Assembly: GCF_011601265.1 (NCBI RefSeq)
Contig: NZ_JAAOLX010000001.1
Span: 186,001 to 250,000 of the forward strand
Direction: 5' to 3'
DNA: 64,000 bases
From: Iodobacter violaceini
GTDB taxonomy: Bacteria; Pseudomonadota; Gammaproteobacteria; Burkholderiales; Chitinibacteraceae
Part shown: positions 8,803 to 18,341 of the stretch, piece after piece
Layout of the letters: the number at the start of each line of letters is the position of its first letter
Position numbering within the stretch: the stretch's first letter is position 1
The notes under the pieces: model-generated
Told to the model about the DNA's origin: nothing
Seen by the model: the letters and a program-made list of their open reading frames with translations, nothing else
The model's database searches: none
Made by a program: the position numbers and the translations under genes

Positions 8803-9288
8803 GTGTTTGAGCGTTATTATCACGATTTGCATCTGTTTATTGCCCGCTCGATTGGCTGCCGCGATAAGGCTCAGGACGTAGTGCAGGAGGCTTATGCGCG
8901 GGTGCTTGCCAGTAAGCAGGTTTCTCAGGATGGCGGGGCAGGTTTGGGGGCTTTGCTCTACACCACAGCCAAAAATATCGTGATTGATCAATACCGCCAG
9001 AATCAGTCGCGCCAATATGATAACTATGAACAACTTGAGCTGCCCGCCTCCCGTGCCGATGAGCCGGAGCACCGGGCTGCGGGCAGGCAGTCAATGAAGC
9101 GATTACTGGAGCTGATTGATGGCCTGCCCCCGCGCAGCAAAGAAGCCTTTGTACTGTATAAGTTTGAGGGTTTAAGCCATGCGGAGATTGCTAAGCAGAT
9201 GGGCATTTCGATTAATATGGTGGAAAAACACATTATTAACGCCATGGTAAGCTGCAAAAAAGGCATGGCTGAGCGGGGTGGAAAATGA
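8803..9288 (+). CDS. FecI-like ECF sigma factor
   Basis: An ECF sigma-70 factor of about 161 residues for iron/heme-responsive transcription. Region 2 (IGCRDKAQDVVQEAYARVL, DQYRQN) and region 4 (GLSHAEIAKQMGISINMVEKHI) are clear. The frame is open from ATG 8737, but that codon sits inside the Fur box. GTG 8803 gives the usual FecI N-terminus (FERYYHDLHLFIARS) and is preferred despite a weak ribosome site. The gene overlaps the fecR-like gene by 4 bases. In FecI/FecR/HasI-type systems, ligand-loaded receptors with an N-terminal STN domain release the sigma factor; two such receptors follow at 12245 and 15324. Confidence 0.85.
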   Translation: MFERYYHDLHLFIARSIGCRDKAQDVVQEAYARVLASKQVSQDGGAGLGALLYTTAKNIVIDQYRQNQSRQYDNYEQLELPASRADEPEHRAAGRQSMKRLLELIDGLPPRSKEAFVLYKFEGLSHAEIAKQMGISINMVEKHIINAMVSCKKGMAERGGK

Positions 9289-10256
9289 GCGGCTCAACAC
9301 AGATCACGCAGATTGATCCGGATACCGCAGCAGCACAATGGTTGTTACGCCAGGAACAAGGACTTTGCCCCGCTGAAACACAGCATTTTCAGGAATGGCT
9401 GGCCAGCCACCCGGCTCATCAGCAGGCATGGCAGGAGATGCAAAATTTCAATCGCCTGATCAGTGAAATGCCCCCCTCCTGCAGCCAGCATTTTGCAAAG
9501 CAGCGCAAGCAACTTGCCGCAAAGGCAAGGCGTGAGCGTTATAAGCAGCTGATCTCTGTTTATTTCAGGCCGCGCCTGCTTACCGGCTGTGCGCTGTCGC
9601 TGCTGGCCTGTAGTTATTTGTGGCTGAGCTTGCCCAGCTACCAGCAGCAAGTACAAACCGCACGCGGGCAAATACTGGAACAATATTTACCCGATGGCAG
9701 CCACTTAGAGCTCGATACCGACAGCCAGGTAGAAATAGCGCTGTACCGTGATAAACGTGAAGTCCGTTTAATCAAAGGGCAGGCTATGTTTCATGTCAGC
9801 AAAGGCAGCCCTTTTCACGTTATTACCGATCAGGCCCAGGTGAGTGTGCTGGGCACACAATTTTCAGTCAGAAATACTCAAAAGCAGATTCAGGTTGCGG
9901 TGCAGTCCGGCAAGGTGGCGGTTCAGCCCAAACCAGCCGCTTTGCCCGGGCTTATTTTGCGTGCAGGGGAAGCGGTCTCACTGGAGAATAATACCTTGAG
10001 CCCCGTGCAAGCCATTGCTCCGGCAGCAGTAGGCAGCTGGCGTCAGGGCAGATTAAGCTTTGATAACACCACGCTGGCCAATGCCATTGCCGAATTTGAA
10101 CGCTATACCCCTACTGGCCTGCGTATTACCGATCCTGAAATCGGCAAGCTGCGTATATCTGGCAGCTTTGAGATTAAAAAACTGCAGCAATTTACTCAGG
10201 CCTTACCGCAGGTTCTGCCAGTCAGAATCAACAAAGGTGAAATAAGCGCACCTTAA
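9285..10256 (+). CDS. FecR-type anti-sigma regulator
   Basis: A 323-residue inner-membrane regulator paired with the sigma factor by an ATGA overlap. The N-terminal DUF4880 segment (AAAQWLLRQEQGLCPAE, EWLASHPAHQQAWQEM, residues 10-50) should contact the sigma factor. One membrane helix (LTGCALSLLACSYLWLSL, about 98-115) is followed by a periplasmic FecR domain (YLPDGSHLELDTDSQVEIAL, GQAMFHVSKGSPF) and a C-terminal secretin/TonB-like segment (about 250-323) expected to contact the STN domains of the receptors. No exported ligand-binding partner is needed in this family. Confidence 0.87.
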   Translation: MSGSTQITQIDPDTAAAQWLLRQEQGLCPAETQHFQEWLASHPAHQQAWQEMQNFNRLISEMPPSCSQHFAKQRKQLAAKARRERYKQLISVYFRPRLLTGCALSLLACSYLWLSLPSYQQQVQTARGQILEQYLPDGSHLELDTDSQVEIALYRDKREVRLIKGQAMFHVSKGSPFHVITDQAQVSVLGTQFSVRNTQKQIQVAVQSGKVAVQPKPAALPGLILRAGEAVSLENNTLSPVQAIAPAAVGSWRQGRLSFDNTTLANAIAEFERYTPTGLRITDPEIGKLRISGSFEIKKLQQFTQALPQVLPVRINKGEISAP

Positions 10257-10289
10257 GTTTGCAAAGCACAGCGATTCTAAGGCCCCGGT

Positions 10290-11921
10290 TTATGACAGCC
10301 GAAAACGCTGCATTTGTTTTTGTAACTGCAGGCTGATTTCAAATAACTGGCTGCTATCCTGGCTGGCTTGCCGGGTAATACGCAGATTACTATCGGCAGA
10401 TTGAGAAATAGCATCCACACTATTGGCAATAGCCTGGCTTTCAGCCACTTGTTCGGAGATATTTTGACTTAAGAGATCCAAATCCAGAGTGGCCTGGCTG
10501 GCCCCCTGCTGTAATTGAGTAAGGGGGTCCACAATTTCGCCGATCATTGCCACCGCCCGCGCCATTTCATTCCTCCCTTGGTCAATTTGAAAAATAGCTT
10601 CACTGGTTTGCTGATCCATCGCTTCAATCACACTATAGATTTCGCGGGTAGCGCCAGAGGTTCGATCTGCCAGCCTTCTTACCTCGTCCGCCACAACGGC
10701 AAAGCCCCGGCCAGCTTCACCAGCGCGTGCAGCCTCTATCGCCGCATTTAAGGCCAGCATATTCGTTTGTTCGGCAATTTCGGTGACTGCACTGATCATC
10801 GTGCGCATCGAATTAGCCCTCTGCCGCAAAACATCAACGGCATCTGCACTGCTTTGAATGGTACCTGCAATCGCAGCAATTTCCCGCGAAGCGGTTTCAA
10901 TCAGCTGATGACCCCGCCCAGCCAGACTGGCCGCCTGCTGCGATTGCTGCTGGGCTGAATAAGCCGTTTTTTCAGCAAAATGCAGTTTATTGACAAAATC
11001 TCCCACAACCCGATGAATCTGGGAAATCTCCAGCTGCTGACTGGCTACCCCATTGGCAACGTCTGTAGCGCCCTGCTGACCAGACTGAGCGGAGCTTGAA
11101 ATTTGGTTCGCAGAATCGCGTAACTCCAGCACCATCGCAGCCAGACTAATCTGCATTTTTTGCATTTGCGTCAGCATCATGGCGGTTTCATCACTGCCAT
11201 GGATAGTCAGCTGGCAGCGTAAATCGCCAGCGGCCATGCCCGCCATCGCAGCAACACCATGATCCAGCGGACGAATAATGCTGCGAGTCACTGCCCATGC
11301 AAAAAAAGGCCCGGAGATTAAAGCGCACAGGCTCAAAATCCAGAGTAATGAACGCGTATCACTCATACGCTGCAATACGCTGGCTAATTCTTCCGCCATA
11401 TTGGTTTGTTGCATCGCGGCCAATTCAGCAGTTCCTTTAAGCAAGGCGTGCAAAGAAGGCTGAGTGTGGCTGGCATACTGTTGGGCCAGAGCGGCCTGAT
11501 CGCCCAGCTCAATTAAATCAACCGTGTCTGTAAAAGCCTGAAGATACTTTTCGCGCAGCGTGGCTAAATTTTGTAGTGATGCAGCCCTTTCCCCAGACCA
11601 AGGCAGACTTTGCAAATTTTTAAACGCAACACTGGCTTGCTTGCCTGCCAGATCCATCGCGGTATAGAGAGGCACACGAGCCTGACGCTCGGGCGTTGTT
11701 ACAATTTGCAGCAATAACAAAGCGGCATTTTGCGAATGCCGGTCTAATTCAGCAGTGAAACTTTGTTTTTTTGCCTCAACCTGCACAATCTGATGCATAG
11801 CCTGATCAATACTGGATAAACCTGCCCGAACACTCAGAAACAGAGCAAAGATAAACGCCAGCATCACCATAAAGGCCAGCGTTAATCGGGCACCAATTTT
11901 AATTCTGTTTAAAAAACCCAT
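10290..11921 (-). CDS. Methyl-accepting chemotaxis protein
   Basis: A 543-residue chemoreceptor. Helix 1 ([21 protein letters not shown], about 12-32) precedes a roughly 155-residue periplasmic four-helix-bundle type ligand domain; helix 2 ([20 protein letters not shown]) leads to a HAMP domain ([21 protein letters not shown]) and a long cytoplasmic signalling coiled coil. The hairpin tip [20 protein letters not shown], contacting CheA and CheW, is intact. It lies between the fecR-like gene and the first heme receptor but on the opposite strand, so it interrupts the layout of the heme locus. Its ligand is unknown; an iron or heme link would be guesswork. Confidence 0.92.
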   Translation of the reverse strand: MGFLNRIKIGARLTLAFMVMLAFIFALFLSVRAGLSSIDQAMHQIVQVEAKKQSFTAELDRHSQNAALLLLQIVTTPERQARVPLYTAMDLAGKQASVAFKNLQSLPWSGERAASLQNLATLREKYLQAFTDTVDLIELGDQAALAQQYASHTQPSLHALLKGTAELAAMQQTNMAEELASVLQRMSDTRSLLWILSLCALISGPFFAWAVTRSIIRPLDHGVAAMAGMAAGDLRCQLTIHGSDETAMMLTQMQKMQISLAAMVLELRDSANQISSSAQSGQQGATDVANGVASQQLEISQIHRVVGDFVNKLHFAEKTAYSAQQQSQQAASLAGRGHQLIETASREIAAIAGTIQSSADAVDVLRQRANSMRTMISAVTEIAEQTNMLALNAAIEAARAGEAGRGFAVVADEVRRLADRTSGATREIYSVIEAMDQQTSEAIFQIDQGRNEMARAVAMIGEIVDPLTQLQQGASQATLDLDLLSQNISEQVAESQAIANSVDAISQSADSNLRITRQASQDSSQLFEISLQLQKQMQRFRLS

Positions 11922-12244
11922 TAATTTGCCTCTGTTTGTGCGTTCAAAGTAAGCATCACCCTCTATGTAAACTGCATCTCCTTCCTTTTACTGAAACCCC
12001 AGTCCGGTCACTTGTTAAGCAAAACAAAATCTTCTTTAGAGTAGTTGAAATTTTTGTTGTCAGTACTAAGCCAACCGCATTGATCAAACGCTAAGCAATT
12101 TTGCGCCATCCTCTTCCATACTCCGCATGCTTGCCACCCCGGTGTGTAATATAAATTTTCCTCCAACAACGTCAGGATAAGCTCTCTTAATTCGTTTTAA
12201 TTGAGAATGATTATTAATATAATAAAACGAGAGAGTGAAACCCT
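11922..12244. other. Divergent promoter region, chemoreceptor/receptor 1
   Basis: About 320 bases between the minus-strand chemoreceptor and the plus-strand TonB-dependent receptor. It holds the Fur-box-like site at 12203-12221 close to the receptor gene. No open frame or other repeat is seen. Confidence 0.5.
12203..12221. promoter_or_regulatory. Fur box upstream of receptor 1
   Basis: GAGAATGATTATTAATATA matches 14 of 19 positions of the Fur consensus. It ends 23 bases before the receptor ATG at 12245, a position suited to blocking the promoter or ribosome access when iron is plentiful. Confidence 0.65.
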
Positions 12245-15145
12245 ATGAAAGTGTCCAGCCACCGCACGGCGATCCGTCCTTTAATCCTGGCTTTAAGCCT
12301 TGCAGCGTCTGCCGCCAGCTTTGCAGCCCAGGCTGCCCCGATTGAATTAAATATCACATCCCAGCCGCTGAGCAGCGCCCTCAACGAGCTCGCCCGCCAG
12401 TCCGGCATGGTGTTGCTGGCAGATGCCAAGCTGACCGGTGGCCGCCAAAGCCCGGCCTTAAAAGGCAGTTACAGCCTGAGGGATGCGCTGCGTCAGTTGC
12501 TCAATGGCAGCGGTTTACGGGCCGATATTCAGGGCAAAGACACGATAATCATTAAAGCTGTACCGGCCTCCACCGGCAATACAGTGAGCATTGGGGCCGT
12601 TCGTGTGAGCGGTGCGGCAGCGGGCTTTTTAAACGATGAGCAAATTGAAGCCAGCGAGCGGCCCTATCTCAAGCCAGGCTCATCCGCCCATATCAGCCGC
12701 GAAAATATTGATCGCTTCCGTGGCACTTCACCGGCGGATATATTCAAAGGCACGCCTGGCGTGGTGGTGAGCGATGCACGTAATAGCGGCGCAGTGGATG
12801 TGAATATCCGCGGCCTGCAGGGCCAGGGCCGCGTGCCGGTGCTGATTGATGGCAGCATGCAAGCCACCACCATTTACCGTGGCTACTCAGGCGTGGCCGA
12901 TCGCAGCTATATCGATCCGGAAATGATCAGTGAAATCAATATCACCAAGGGGCCAAGCCTGGATGCCCAAGGCACGGGTGCAATTGGCGGCCTGGTCAGC
13001 ATGACAACGCTTAAACCTGAAGACGTTTTAAAACCGGGTGAGCGCAGCGGCTTCAGGCTGCGCACTGGCTTGCAAAGCAATAGCGTTGAAGCACGCCACA
13101 AATATGAAGCCACACCAAGGAGCAATCGCAACAGCATTCTGGACCCAAGAGATGGTTTTATTAGCTTGGCTTACGCCCTGAAAGAAGATGATTACGACCT
13201 GGTTGCAGCCATCAGCCATCGCCAGAACGGCAATTACTACTCCGGTAAAAATGGCTACAACAGCTATCAAGCAATTGATAGGTGGGGACAAGACAACGGC
13301 CTGACCAAGTTTTACAACGCCGGCGACGAGGTGTTTAACACCATGAATATCGCCAACTCGGCCCTACTCAAAGGCACTTACCGCTTTAGTGAAGAGCAGG
13401 CTTTAGAGCTGGGCTATCGCTATTACAAGAGCAATTATGGCGAAATCATGCCTTCACAAATCTGGCGCAGTGATTCAAATGTGCTGCATGACTTTAAAGC
13501 CAGCGAAGTCAGCACCGAGGCCTGGACGGCCCGCTATAAATACGCGCCAGCAGATAACCCGCTCATCAATCTGAAAGCCGGGCTGTGGTACACCGATATG
13601 CAGACCGCAGCCCGCAATGGCGATGTATTCAGCAACCCGCTGGAAGGCAAACCGCATCCGGGCGATGGCGATTGCGAGGCCTGCGCAGAGGTGGTGTATC
13701 TGGCTAAAAATCAGGCCCAGCGCTATGGAGCGGATCTGAGCAATACATCGCGTTTTGATACCGCCCTTGGGCCGGTGCAACTGAACTATGGCTTCTCTTT
13801 ACAAAAAGAAGACGTCGCACCGTCCGATAGTGTGAATAAAACTCAGAATGACTTTGATAATAACCGCACCCTGCGCAGTGGTATCCGCAATGAGCAAAGC
13901 GCCTTTTTAAATATGCAATGGCAGGCCAGCGACCGCCTGCTGCTGGAAGCCGGTGGCCGCTATATTCATTACAGCAGTAAAGATCGCAATGTGATTTCTA
14001 CTGCCGTACGGGAAAAGCAAGGCTGGCAAAGAATTCAGATGTGGGACAAAGATGGTAATGAAATTGGCTCAACCATCTGGCGCCAGGATGAAAACGGCCA
14101 GTTTACCGATTCCACAAACCCGATTAAAAACGGCAAGGGCACACTGGAGCCAGAGAAAGATGGTGAAGAAGGTCTGCCTGTTGATGTCAGCAAGATCGAC
14201 TTCTGGGACACCACCGGCCCCGTATTCTATGACAAAATCCCCGGCGCATTTACCCGCACTGCCCCTGTTGAGCGTAATGGCGGCGGCTTTGCCCCGGCCT
14301 TTAGCGCCACCTATAAGCTGACCGACACCATCAGCACTTATCTGCGCTACACCGAAGGCATGCGTATGCCCAGCATGTTTGAATCCACCGTCGGTTTTTC
14401 GGCCCGCTACGCCTCGCCACTGGAACCAGAGCACAGCAAAAACTGGGAAGCGGGGATTAGTTTTGTAAAAGACAGCGTCTTTACAGCGGACGATAAGCTG
14501 CGCTTAAAAGTAGCCTATTTCAATAACAACACCGAAAACTACATCACCCGCCGCAGCTTTGATGGCGTATCGGGCATGCAGAATTTCACCATGCATAATC
14601 TGGATAGTTACAGCATTTCCGGCTTTGAGCTCCAGTCTTCCTATGACCGTGGCGATTTCTTTGGTGAATTAGCGGCTACGCTAAATCAAAAAAGCACCAT
14701 TTGCGATTCCAAAATGGCGGCTTATTTCCGCGCCAAAGGCAAAGACTGGCCTGAAGCCCGCGAAACGCCGGATTGCTCTCCGGTGGGCTTTAATACCTCA
14801 TATGTCAGCAATATGATCCCGCCAGGAATGATGGCGAACGGCACGTTGGGTACCCGCCAGCTTGATCAGAAGCTCACGCTTGGGCTGCGCGCCAGCTATG
14901 TCAGTGGCCCGCTCAATGTGACCGAAGATAAGCTTTGGACCAATTACAGCGGCACCTCGGTGCAGATCAAAACCCTGCCCTACACCTTGGTGGATCTGTT
15001 TGCCAGCTACAAAATCAATGCTGATACCCGTGTCGATATGACCATTGATAACGCCACCGACCGCTACTACCTCGACCCACTTACGCTCAGCCTGATGCCG
15101 GGGCCTGGGCGTACCGTGCGGATGTCTTTCGCTGTTAAATTCTAA
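12245..15145 (+). CDS. TonB-dependent heme-type receptor 1 with STN signalling domain
   Basis: A 966-residue outer-membrane receptor. After a signal peptide (LILALSLAASAASFAAQA) comes an STN domain (about residues 35-95, NITSQPLSSALNELARQSG), the hallmark of receptors that signal to FecR. The plug (GTSPADIFKGTPGVVVSDAR, VNIRGLQGQGRVPVLIDG) precedes a 22-strand barrel ending in the aromatic residue of RMSFAVKF. A FRAP-like TEGMRMPSMFES and the following LEPEHSKNW lie where heme receptors carry FRAP and NPNL motifs. The start is ATG 12245 with GAGAG upstream. A heme oxygenase downstream supports heme or hemoprotein as substrate, which is an inference from context. A closely related paralogue follows directly. 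Confidence 0.88.
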   Translation: MKVSSHRTAIRPLILALSLAASAASFAAQAAPIELNITSQPLSSALNELARQSGMVLLADAKLTGGRQSPALKGSYSLRDALRQLLNGSGLRADIQGKDTIIIKAVPASTGNTVSIGAVRVSGAAAGFLNDEQIEASERPYLKPGSSAHISRENIDRFRGTSPADIFKGTPGVVVSDARNSGAVDVNIRGLQGQGRVPVLIDGSMQATTIYRGYSGVADRSYIDPEMISEINITKGPSLDAQGTGAIGGLVSMTTLKPEDVLKPGERSGFRLRTGLQSNSVEARHKYEATPRSNRNSILDPRDGFISLAYALKEDDYDLVAAISHRQNGNYYSGKNGYNSYQAIDRWGQDNGLTKFYNAGDEVFNTMNIANSALLKGTYRFSEEQALELGYRYYKSNYGEIMPSQIWRSDSNVLHDFKASEVSTEAWTARYKYAPADNPLINLKAGLWYTDMQTAARNGDVFSNPLEGKPHPGDGDCEACAEVVYLAKNQAQRYGADLSNTSRFDTALGPVQLNYGFSLQKEDVAPSDSVNKTQNDFDNNRTLRSGIRNEQSAFLNMQWQASDRLLLEAGGRYIHYSSKDRNVISTAVREKQGWQRIQMWDKDGNEIGSTIWRQDENGQFTDSTNPIKNGKGTLEPEKDGEEGLPVDVSKIDFWDTTGPVFYDKIPGAFTRTAPVERNGGGFAPAFSATYKLTDTISTYLRYTEGMRMPSMFESTVGFSARYASPLEPEHSKNWEAGISFVKDSVFTADDKLRLKVAYFNNNTENYITRRSFDGVSGMQNFTMHNLDSYSISGFELQSSYDRGDFFGELAATLNQKSTICDSKMAAYFRAKGKDWPEARETPDCSPVGFNTSYVSNMIPPGMMANGTLGTRQLDQKLTLGLRASYVSGPLNVTEDKLWTNYSGTSVQIKTLPYTLVDLFASYKINADTRVDMTIDNATDRYYLDPLTLSLMPGPGRTVRMSFAVKF

Positions 15146-15168
15146 ATATCAATCCCTTAACGTAAACA

Positions 15169-15199
15169 AAATAAGGACACCCTCTGGGTGTCCTTATTT
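15169..15199 (+). terminator. Rho-independent terminator after receptor 1
   Basis: A 14-base-pair perfect stem (arms 15169-15182 and 15186-15199, loop TCT) sits 23 bases after the receptor 1 stop; the second arm ends in TTATTT. It should separate receptor 1 transcription from receptor 2, which has its own Fur box. Confidence 0.85.
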
Positions 15200-15281
15200 G
15201 CATCGTCATTAAACATTTTTGTTCCGGCTAAAAAATATTTTCATTTCAACATCAGGATTCATCAGTCTCATTCGTTTAGTT

Positions 15282-15300
15282 GGTAATGATTCTTAAAATC
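15282..15300. promoter_or_regulatory. Fur box upstream of receptor 2
   Basis: GGTAATGATTCTTAAAATC matches 13 of 19 positions of the Fur consensus. It ends 23 bases before the ATG at 15324, the same spacing as in front of receptor 1, which supports a functional site. Confidence 0.6.
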
Positions 15301-15323
15301 ACTCCCAAGTGAGAGCCAATCCT

Positions 15324-18230
15324 ATGAGAGCATCCTGCCGCCACGCGGCGATCCGGCCATTGATTCTGGCCTTAAGCCTTGCCTTTGCTGTGCCTGCACA
15401 GAGCATTGCAGCCCAGCCAGCCGCGATTGAATTTAATATCAGCGCCCAGCCTCTGAGCAACGCATTGAGCGAGCTGGCCCGCCAGTCCGGCATGGTGCTG
15501 CTCGTGGACGCCAGGCTCACCGCAGGCCGCCAGGGCCCGGCACTTAAAGGCAGCTACAGCCTGCGTGATGCGCTGCGCCAATTACTCAGCGGCAGCGGCT
15601 TGCGGGCCGAAGTAAACAGCGATGGCACGATTGTTTTAAAGCAGGAGCCGCAAGCTGATAAGGCCGTTGCCATTGGCACGGTTAAAGTCAGTGGCGCGGC
15701 AGCGGCGTTTTTAAGTGATGAGCAGATCGAAGCCAGCGATCGCCCCTATGTGAAGCCAGGCTCGTCTGCCCATATCAGCCGGGAAAACATCGATCGCTTC
15801 CGTGGCACTTCTCCTGCCGATATTTTAAAAGGCACGCCCGGCGTGGTGGTGGGTGATGCACGAAATAGTGGCGCTCTTGATGTCAATATCCGCGGCATGC
15901 AGGGTCAGGGCCGTGTGCCGGTGCTGATTGATGGCAGTTTGCAAGCCAGCACCATTTACCGTGGTTATTCCGGCATTGCCGACCGTAGCTATCTTGATCC
16001 GGAAATGATCAGCGAAATCAATATTGCCAAAGGCCCAAGCATGGGCGCTGAAGGCGCAGGCGCGATTGGCGGCCTCGTCAGCATGCAAACTTTGCGTGCC
16101 GAAGATATTTTAAAGCCGGGTGAGCGCAGCGGTTTCAGAATCCGCACCGGCCTGCAGGACAACAGCAAGGAAGCCCCCACTGATTTTGAAACCACACCAC
16201 GCACAGACCGCAACAATATCCTGGACCCGCGCAGCGGCTTTCTGAGCCTTGCTTATGCAACGCGCCAGGATGATTTTGATCTGATTGCCGCCATCAGCCA
16301 CCGCAGTACCGGCAATTATTTTGCAGGTAAAAATGGCTTCAGCAGCTACCAGAATATCGATGAAAATGGCGAGGATGACGGCATTACACGCTTCTATCAT
16401 GCTGGGGACGAGGTTTTAAATACCTCAAACACCACCGATTCTGCCCTGCTGAAAACCACCCTCAATCTGACTGATGATCAGGCCTTAGAGCTGAGCTACC
16501 GCTATTTTAAAAGTGCTTATGGCGAAATTATGCCTTCGCAAATTTTGCGTAACAGCACCGGCATTATTAAGCAGTGGAAACCCAGCGAAGTCAGCACCGA
16601 TGCCTGGACAGCACGCTATAAGTATCAGCCTGCAGACAATCCGCTGATTAGCCTGAAAGCCAATCTGTGGCACACCGATATGGAAAGCGCCGCCCGCAAT
16701 GGCGATGTTTTCCGCAACCCGCACGAGGGCAAGCCCACCAGCTGGGATCACGAATGCGAGCAATGTGTAGAAACACTCTACCTGGCTAAAAACCAATCGC
16801 AGCGCTATGGCGCAGATTTAAGCAATACCTCGCGCTTTGATAATGCCTACGGTGCTTTCAGCCTGAACTATGGCTTTTCGCTGCAAAAAGAAGATATCGC
16901 CCCTTCCGACCGAGTAAAGATCGATATGGATGATATCAATCATAACCGCACCTTACGCAGCGGCACGCGGCATGAAGAAAGCGCCTTTCTGAATATGCTG
17001 TGGCAGCCCTCAAACTGGCTGACAGTAGAAGCCGGTGGCCGCTATTTGCGTTATCACAGCAAGGACAGAAATACCACGGCCACCCAGCTTGAAGAGCCAC
17101 AGGGCTGGAAACGCATCTATTTATATGACGACCAAAGTGAGCGAATCGGCACCGTGCTCTGGCATCAGGACAAAAACGGCCAGTTTAGCGATGCAACAAA
17201 CCCGCTCAAGGCCGACAAAATTGTTCTGGAGCATGATAAAGACGAGGATCCGGTAGAAATCAGCCGCAGCCAGGTACACGAATCCACCGTTGACGATATG
17301 GTTTATCACGACGATATTCCCGGTGCATTCAGCCGCAGCGCACCGATAGAGCGTGAAGGCAGCGGCTTTGCACCTGCATTTGGCCTGACATTTAAACTAA
17401 GCGAGCACATCAGCAGCTATCTGCGCTACACCGAAGGGCTGCGTATGCCCAGCCTGTATGAATCCACCATTGGCTTCTCGGCCACTTTCTCTTCGCCGCT
17501 GGAGCCCGAGCACAGCAAAAACTGGGAAACGGGGATCAGCTTTATTAAGGACGGCGTATTTACAGCAGAAGACAAGCTGCGCCTGAAAGTGGCTTACTTT
17601 AATAACACCACCGATCACTACATCACCCGCGTGCAGATTTCCGGCAAAAAAGCGTGGGAGCAGAATTTCTCGATGGCCAATATCGACAACTTCAGCGTAT
17701 CTGGCTTTGAGCTGCAATCGTCTTACGACAGAGGTGATTTCTTTGGTGAATTAGCCGCCACCCTGAACCACAAAGCCATGATTTGCGATGCAAAAATGGC
17801 CGGCTATTTACGCGCTAAAGCCCAGTTCATCCCCAGCATGAGCGCAACACCCGACTGCTCGCCAGTTGGTTTTACCTCGTCTTATGTCAGCAATATGATC
17901 CCGCCAAAAATCAGCACTAACGCTACTTTTGGTGCCCGATTGCTGGATCAGAAACTCACAATGGGTATGCGTGCCAGCTATGTAAGCGGGCCATTAAACA
18001 CCGCAGACAAAGATGCAAGCTGGCAAAACGCCAGCGGCACGGCAGTGCAGATCAAAACCCTGCCCTACAGCCTGGTTGATCTCTTTGCCAGCTACAAAAT
18101 CAGCGCCGATACCCAGGTCGATATGACCATCGATAACGCCACCGATCGTTACTACCTTGATCCGCTCTCGCTCAGCCTGATGCCAGGCCCGGGCCGCACG
18201 GTAAGGATGTCTTTGGGAATGAAGTTTTAA
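15324..18230 (+). CDS. TonB-dependent heme-type receptor 2 with STN signalling domain
   Basis: A 968-residue outer-membrane receptor, paralogue of its neighbour. It has a signal peptide (PLILALSLAFAVPAQSIAAQ), an STN domain (FNISAQPLSNALSELARQSG), a plug (HISRENIDRFRGTSPADILK) and a barrel ending RMSLGMKF. Long blocks are identical to receptor 1 (HISRENIDRFRGTSPAD, PLEPEHSKNWE, LSLMPGPGRTVRMS), whereas several predicted extracellular loops differ, for example WDHECEQCVETLYLAKN against GDGDCEACAEVVYLAKN. The longest frame begins at a GTG (15309); ATG 15324 aligns with the start of receptor 1. Its own Fur box, and only 111 bases to the heme oxygenase gene with no terminator seen, suggest co-transcription with hemO and tonB. 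The substrate is probably heme. Confidence 0.88.
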   Translation: MRASCRHAAIRPLILALSLAFAVPAQSIAAQPAAIEFNISAQPLSNALSELARQSGMVLLVDARLTAGRQGPALKGSYSLRDALRQLLSGSGLRAEVNSDGTIVLKQEPQADKAVAIGTVKVSGAAAAFLSDEQIEASDRPYVKPGSSAHISRENIDRFRGTSPADILKGTPGVVVGDARNSGALDVNIRGMQGQGRVPVLIDGSLQASTIYRGYSGIADRSYLDPEMISEINIAKGPSMGAEGAGAIGGLVSMQTLRAEDILKPGERSGFRIRTGLQDNSKEAPTDFETTPRTDRNNILDPRSGFLSLAYATRQDDFDLIAAISHRSTGNYFAGKNGFSSYQNIDENGEDDGITRFYHAGDEVLNTSNTTDSALLKTTLNLTDDQALELSYRYFKSAYGEIMPSQILRNSTGIIKQWKPSEVSTDAWTARYKYQPADNPLISLKANLWHTDMESAARNGDVFRNPHEGKPTSWDHECEQCVETLYLAKNQSQRYGADLSNTSRFDNAYGAFSLNYGFSLQKEDIAPSDRVKIDMDDINHNRTLRSGTRHEESAFLNMLWQPSNWLTVEAGGRYLRYHSKDRNTTATQLEEPQGWKRIYLYDDQSERIGTVLWHQDKNGQFSDATNPLKADKIVLEHDKDEDPVEISRSQVHESTVDDMVYHDDIPGAFSRSAPIEREGSGFAPAFGLTFKLSEHISSYLRYTEGLRMPSLYESTIGFSATFSSPLEPEHSKNWETGISFIKDGVFTAEDKLRLKVAYFNNTTDHYITRVQISGKKAWEQNFSMANIDNFSVSGFELQSSYDRGDFFGELAATLNHKAMICDAKMAGYLRAKAQFIPSMSATPDCSPVGFTSSYVSNMIPPKISTNATFGARLLDQKLTMGMRASYVSGPLNTADKDASWQNASGTAVQIKTLPYSLVDLFASYKISADTQVDMTIDNATDRYYLDPLSLSLMPGPGRTVRMSLGMKF

Positions 18231-18341
18231 CCAGCATGCCCGTGCGGCAGGCAAAGCCCTGGCTGCACGCTTCAGGATGGCGGTTCCCAAAGTAGATTTT
18301 TTTTAACCCTGTTTTTTTATTACCTGAGCAAATAAACCACT

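Noticed and set aside
12245-18230. Receptors as ferric-citrate (FecA) receptors
   Set aside because: The STN domain and FecI/FecR fit FecA, but the heme oxygenase and the FRAP-like region favour heme. Kept as heme-type without a gene symbol.
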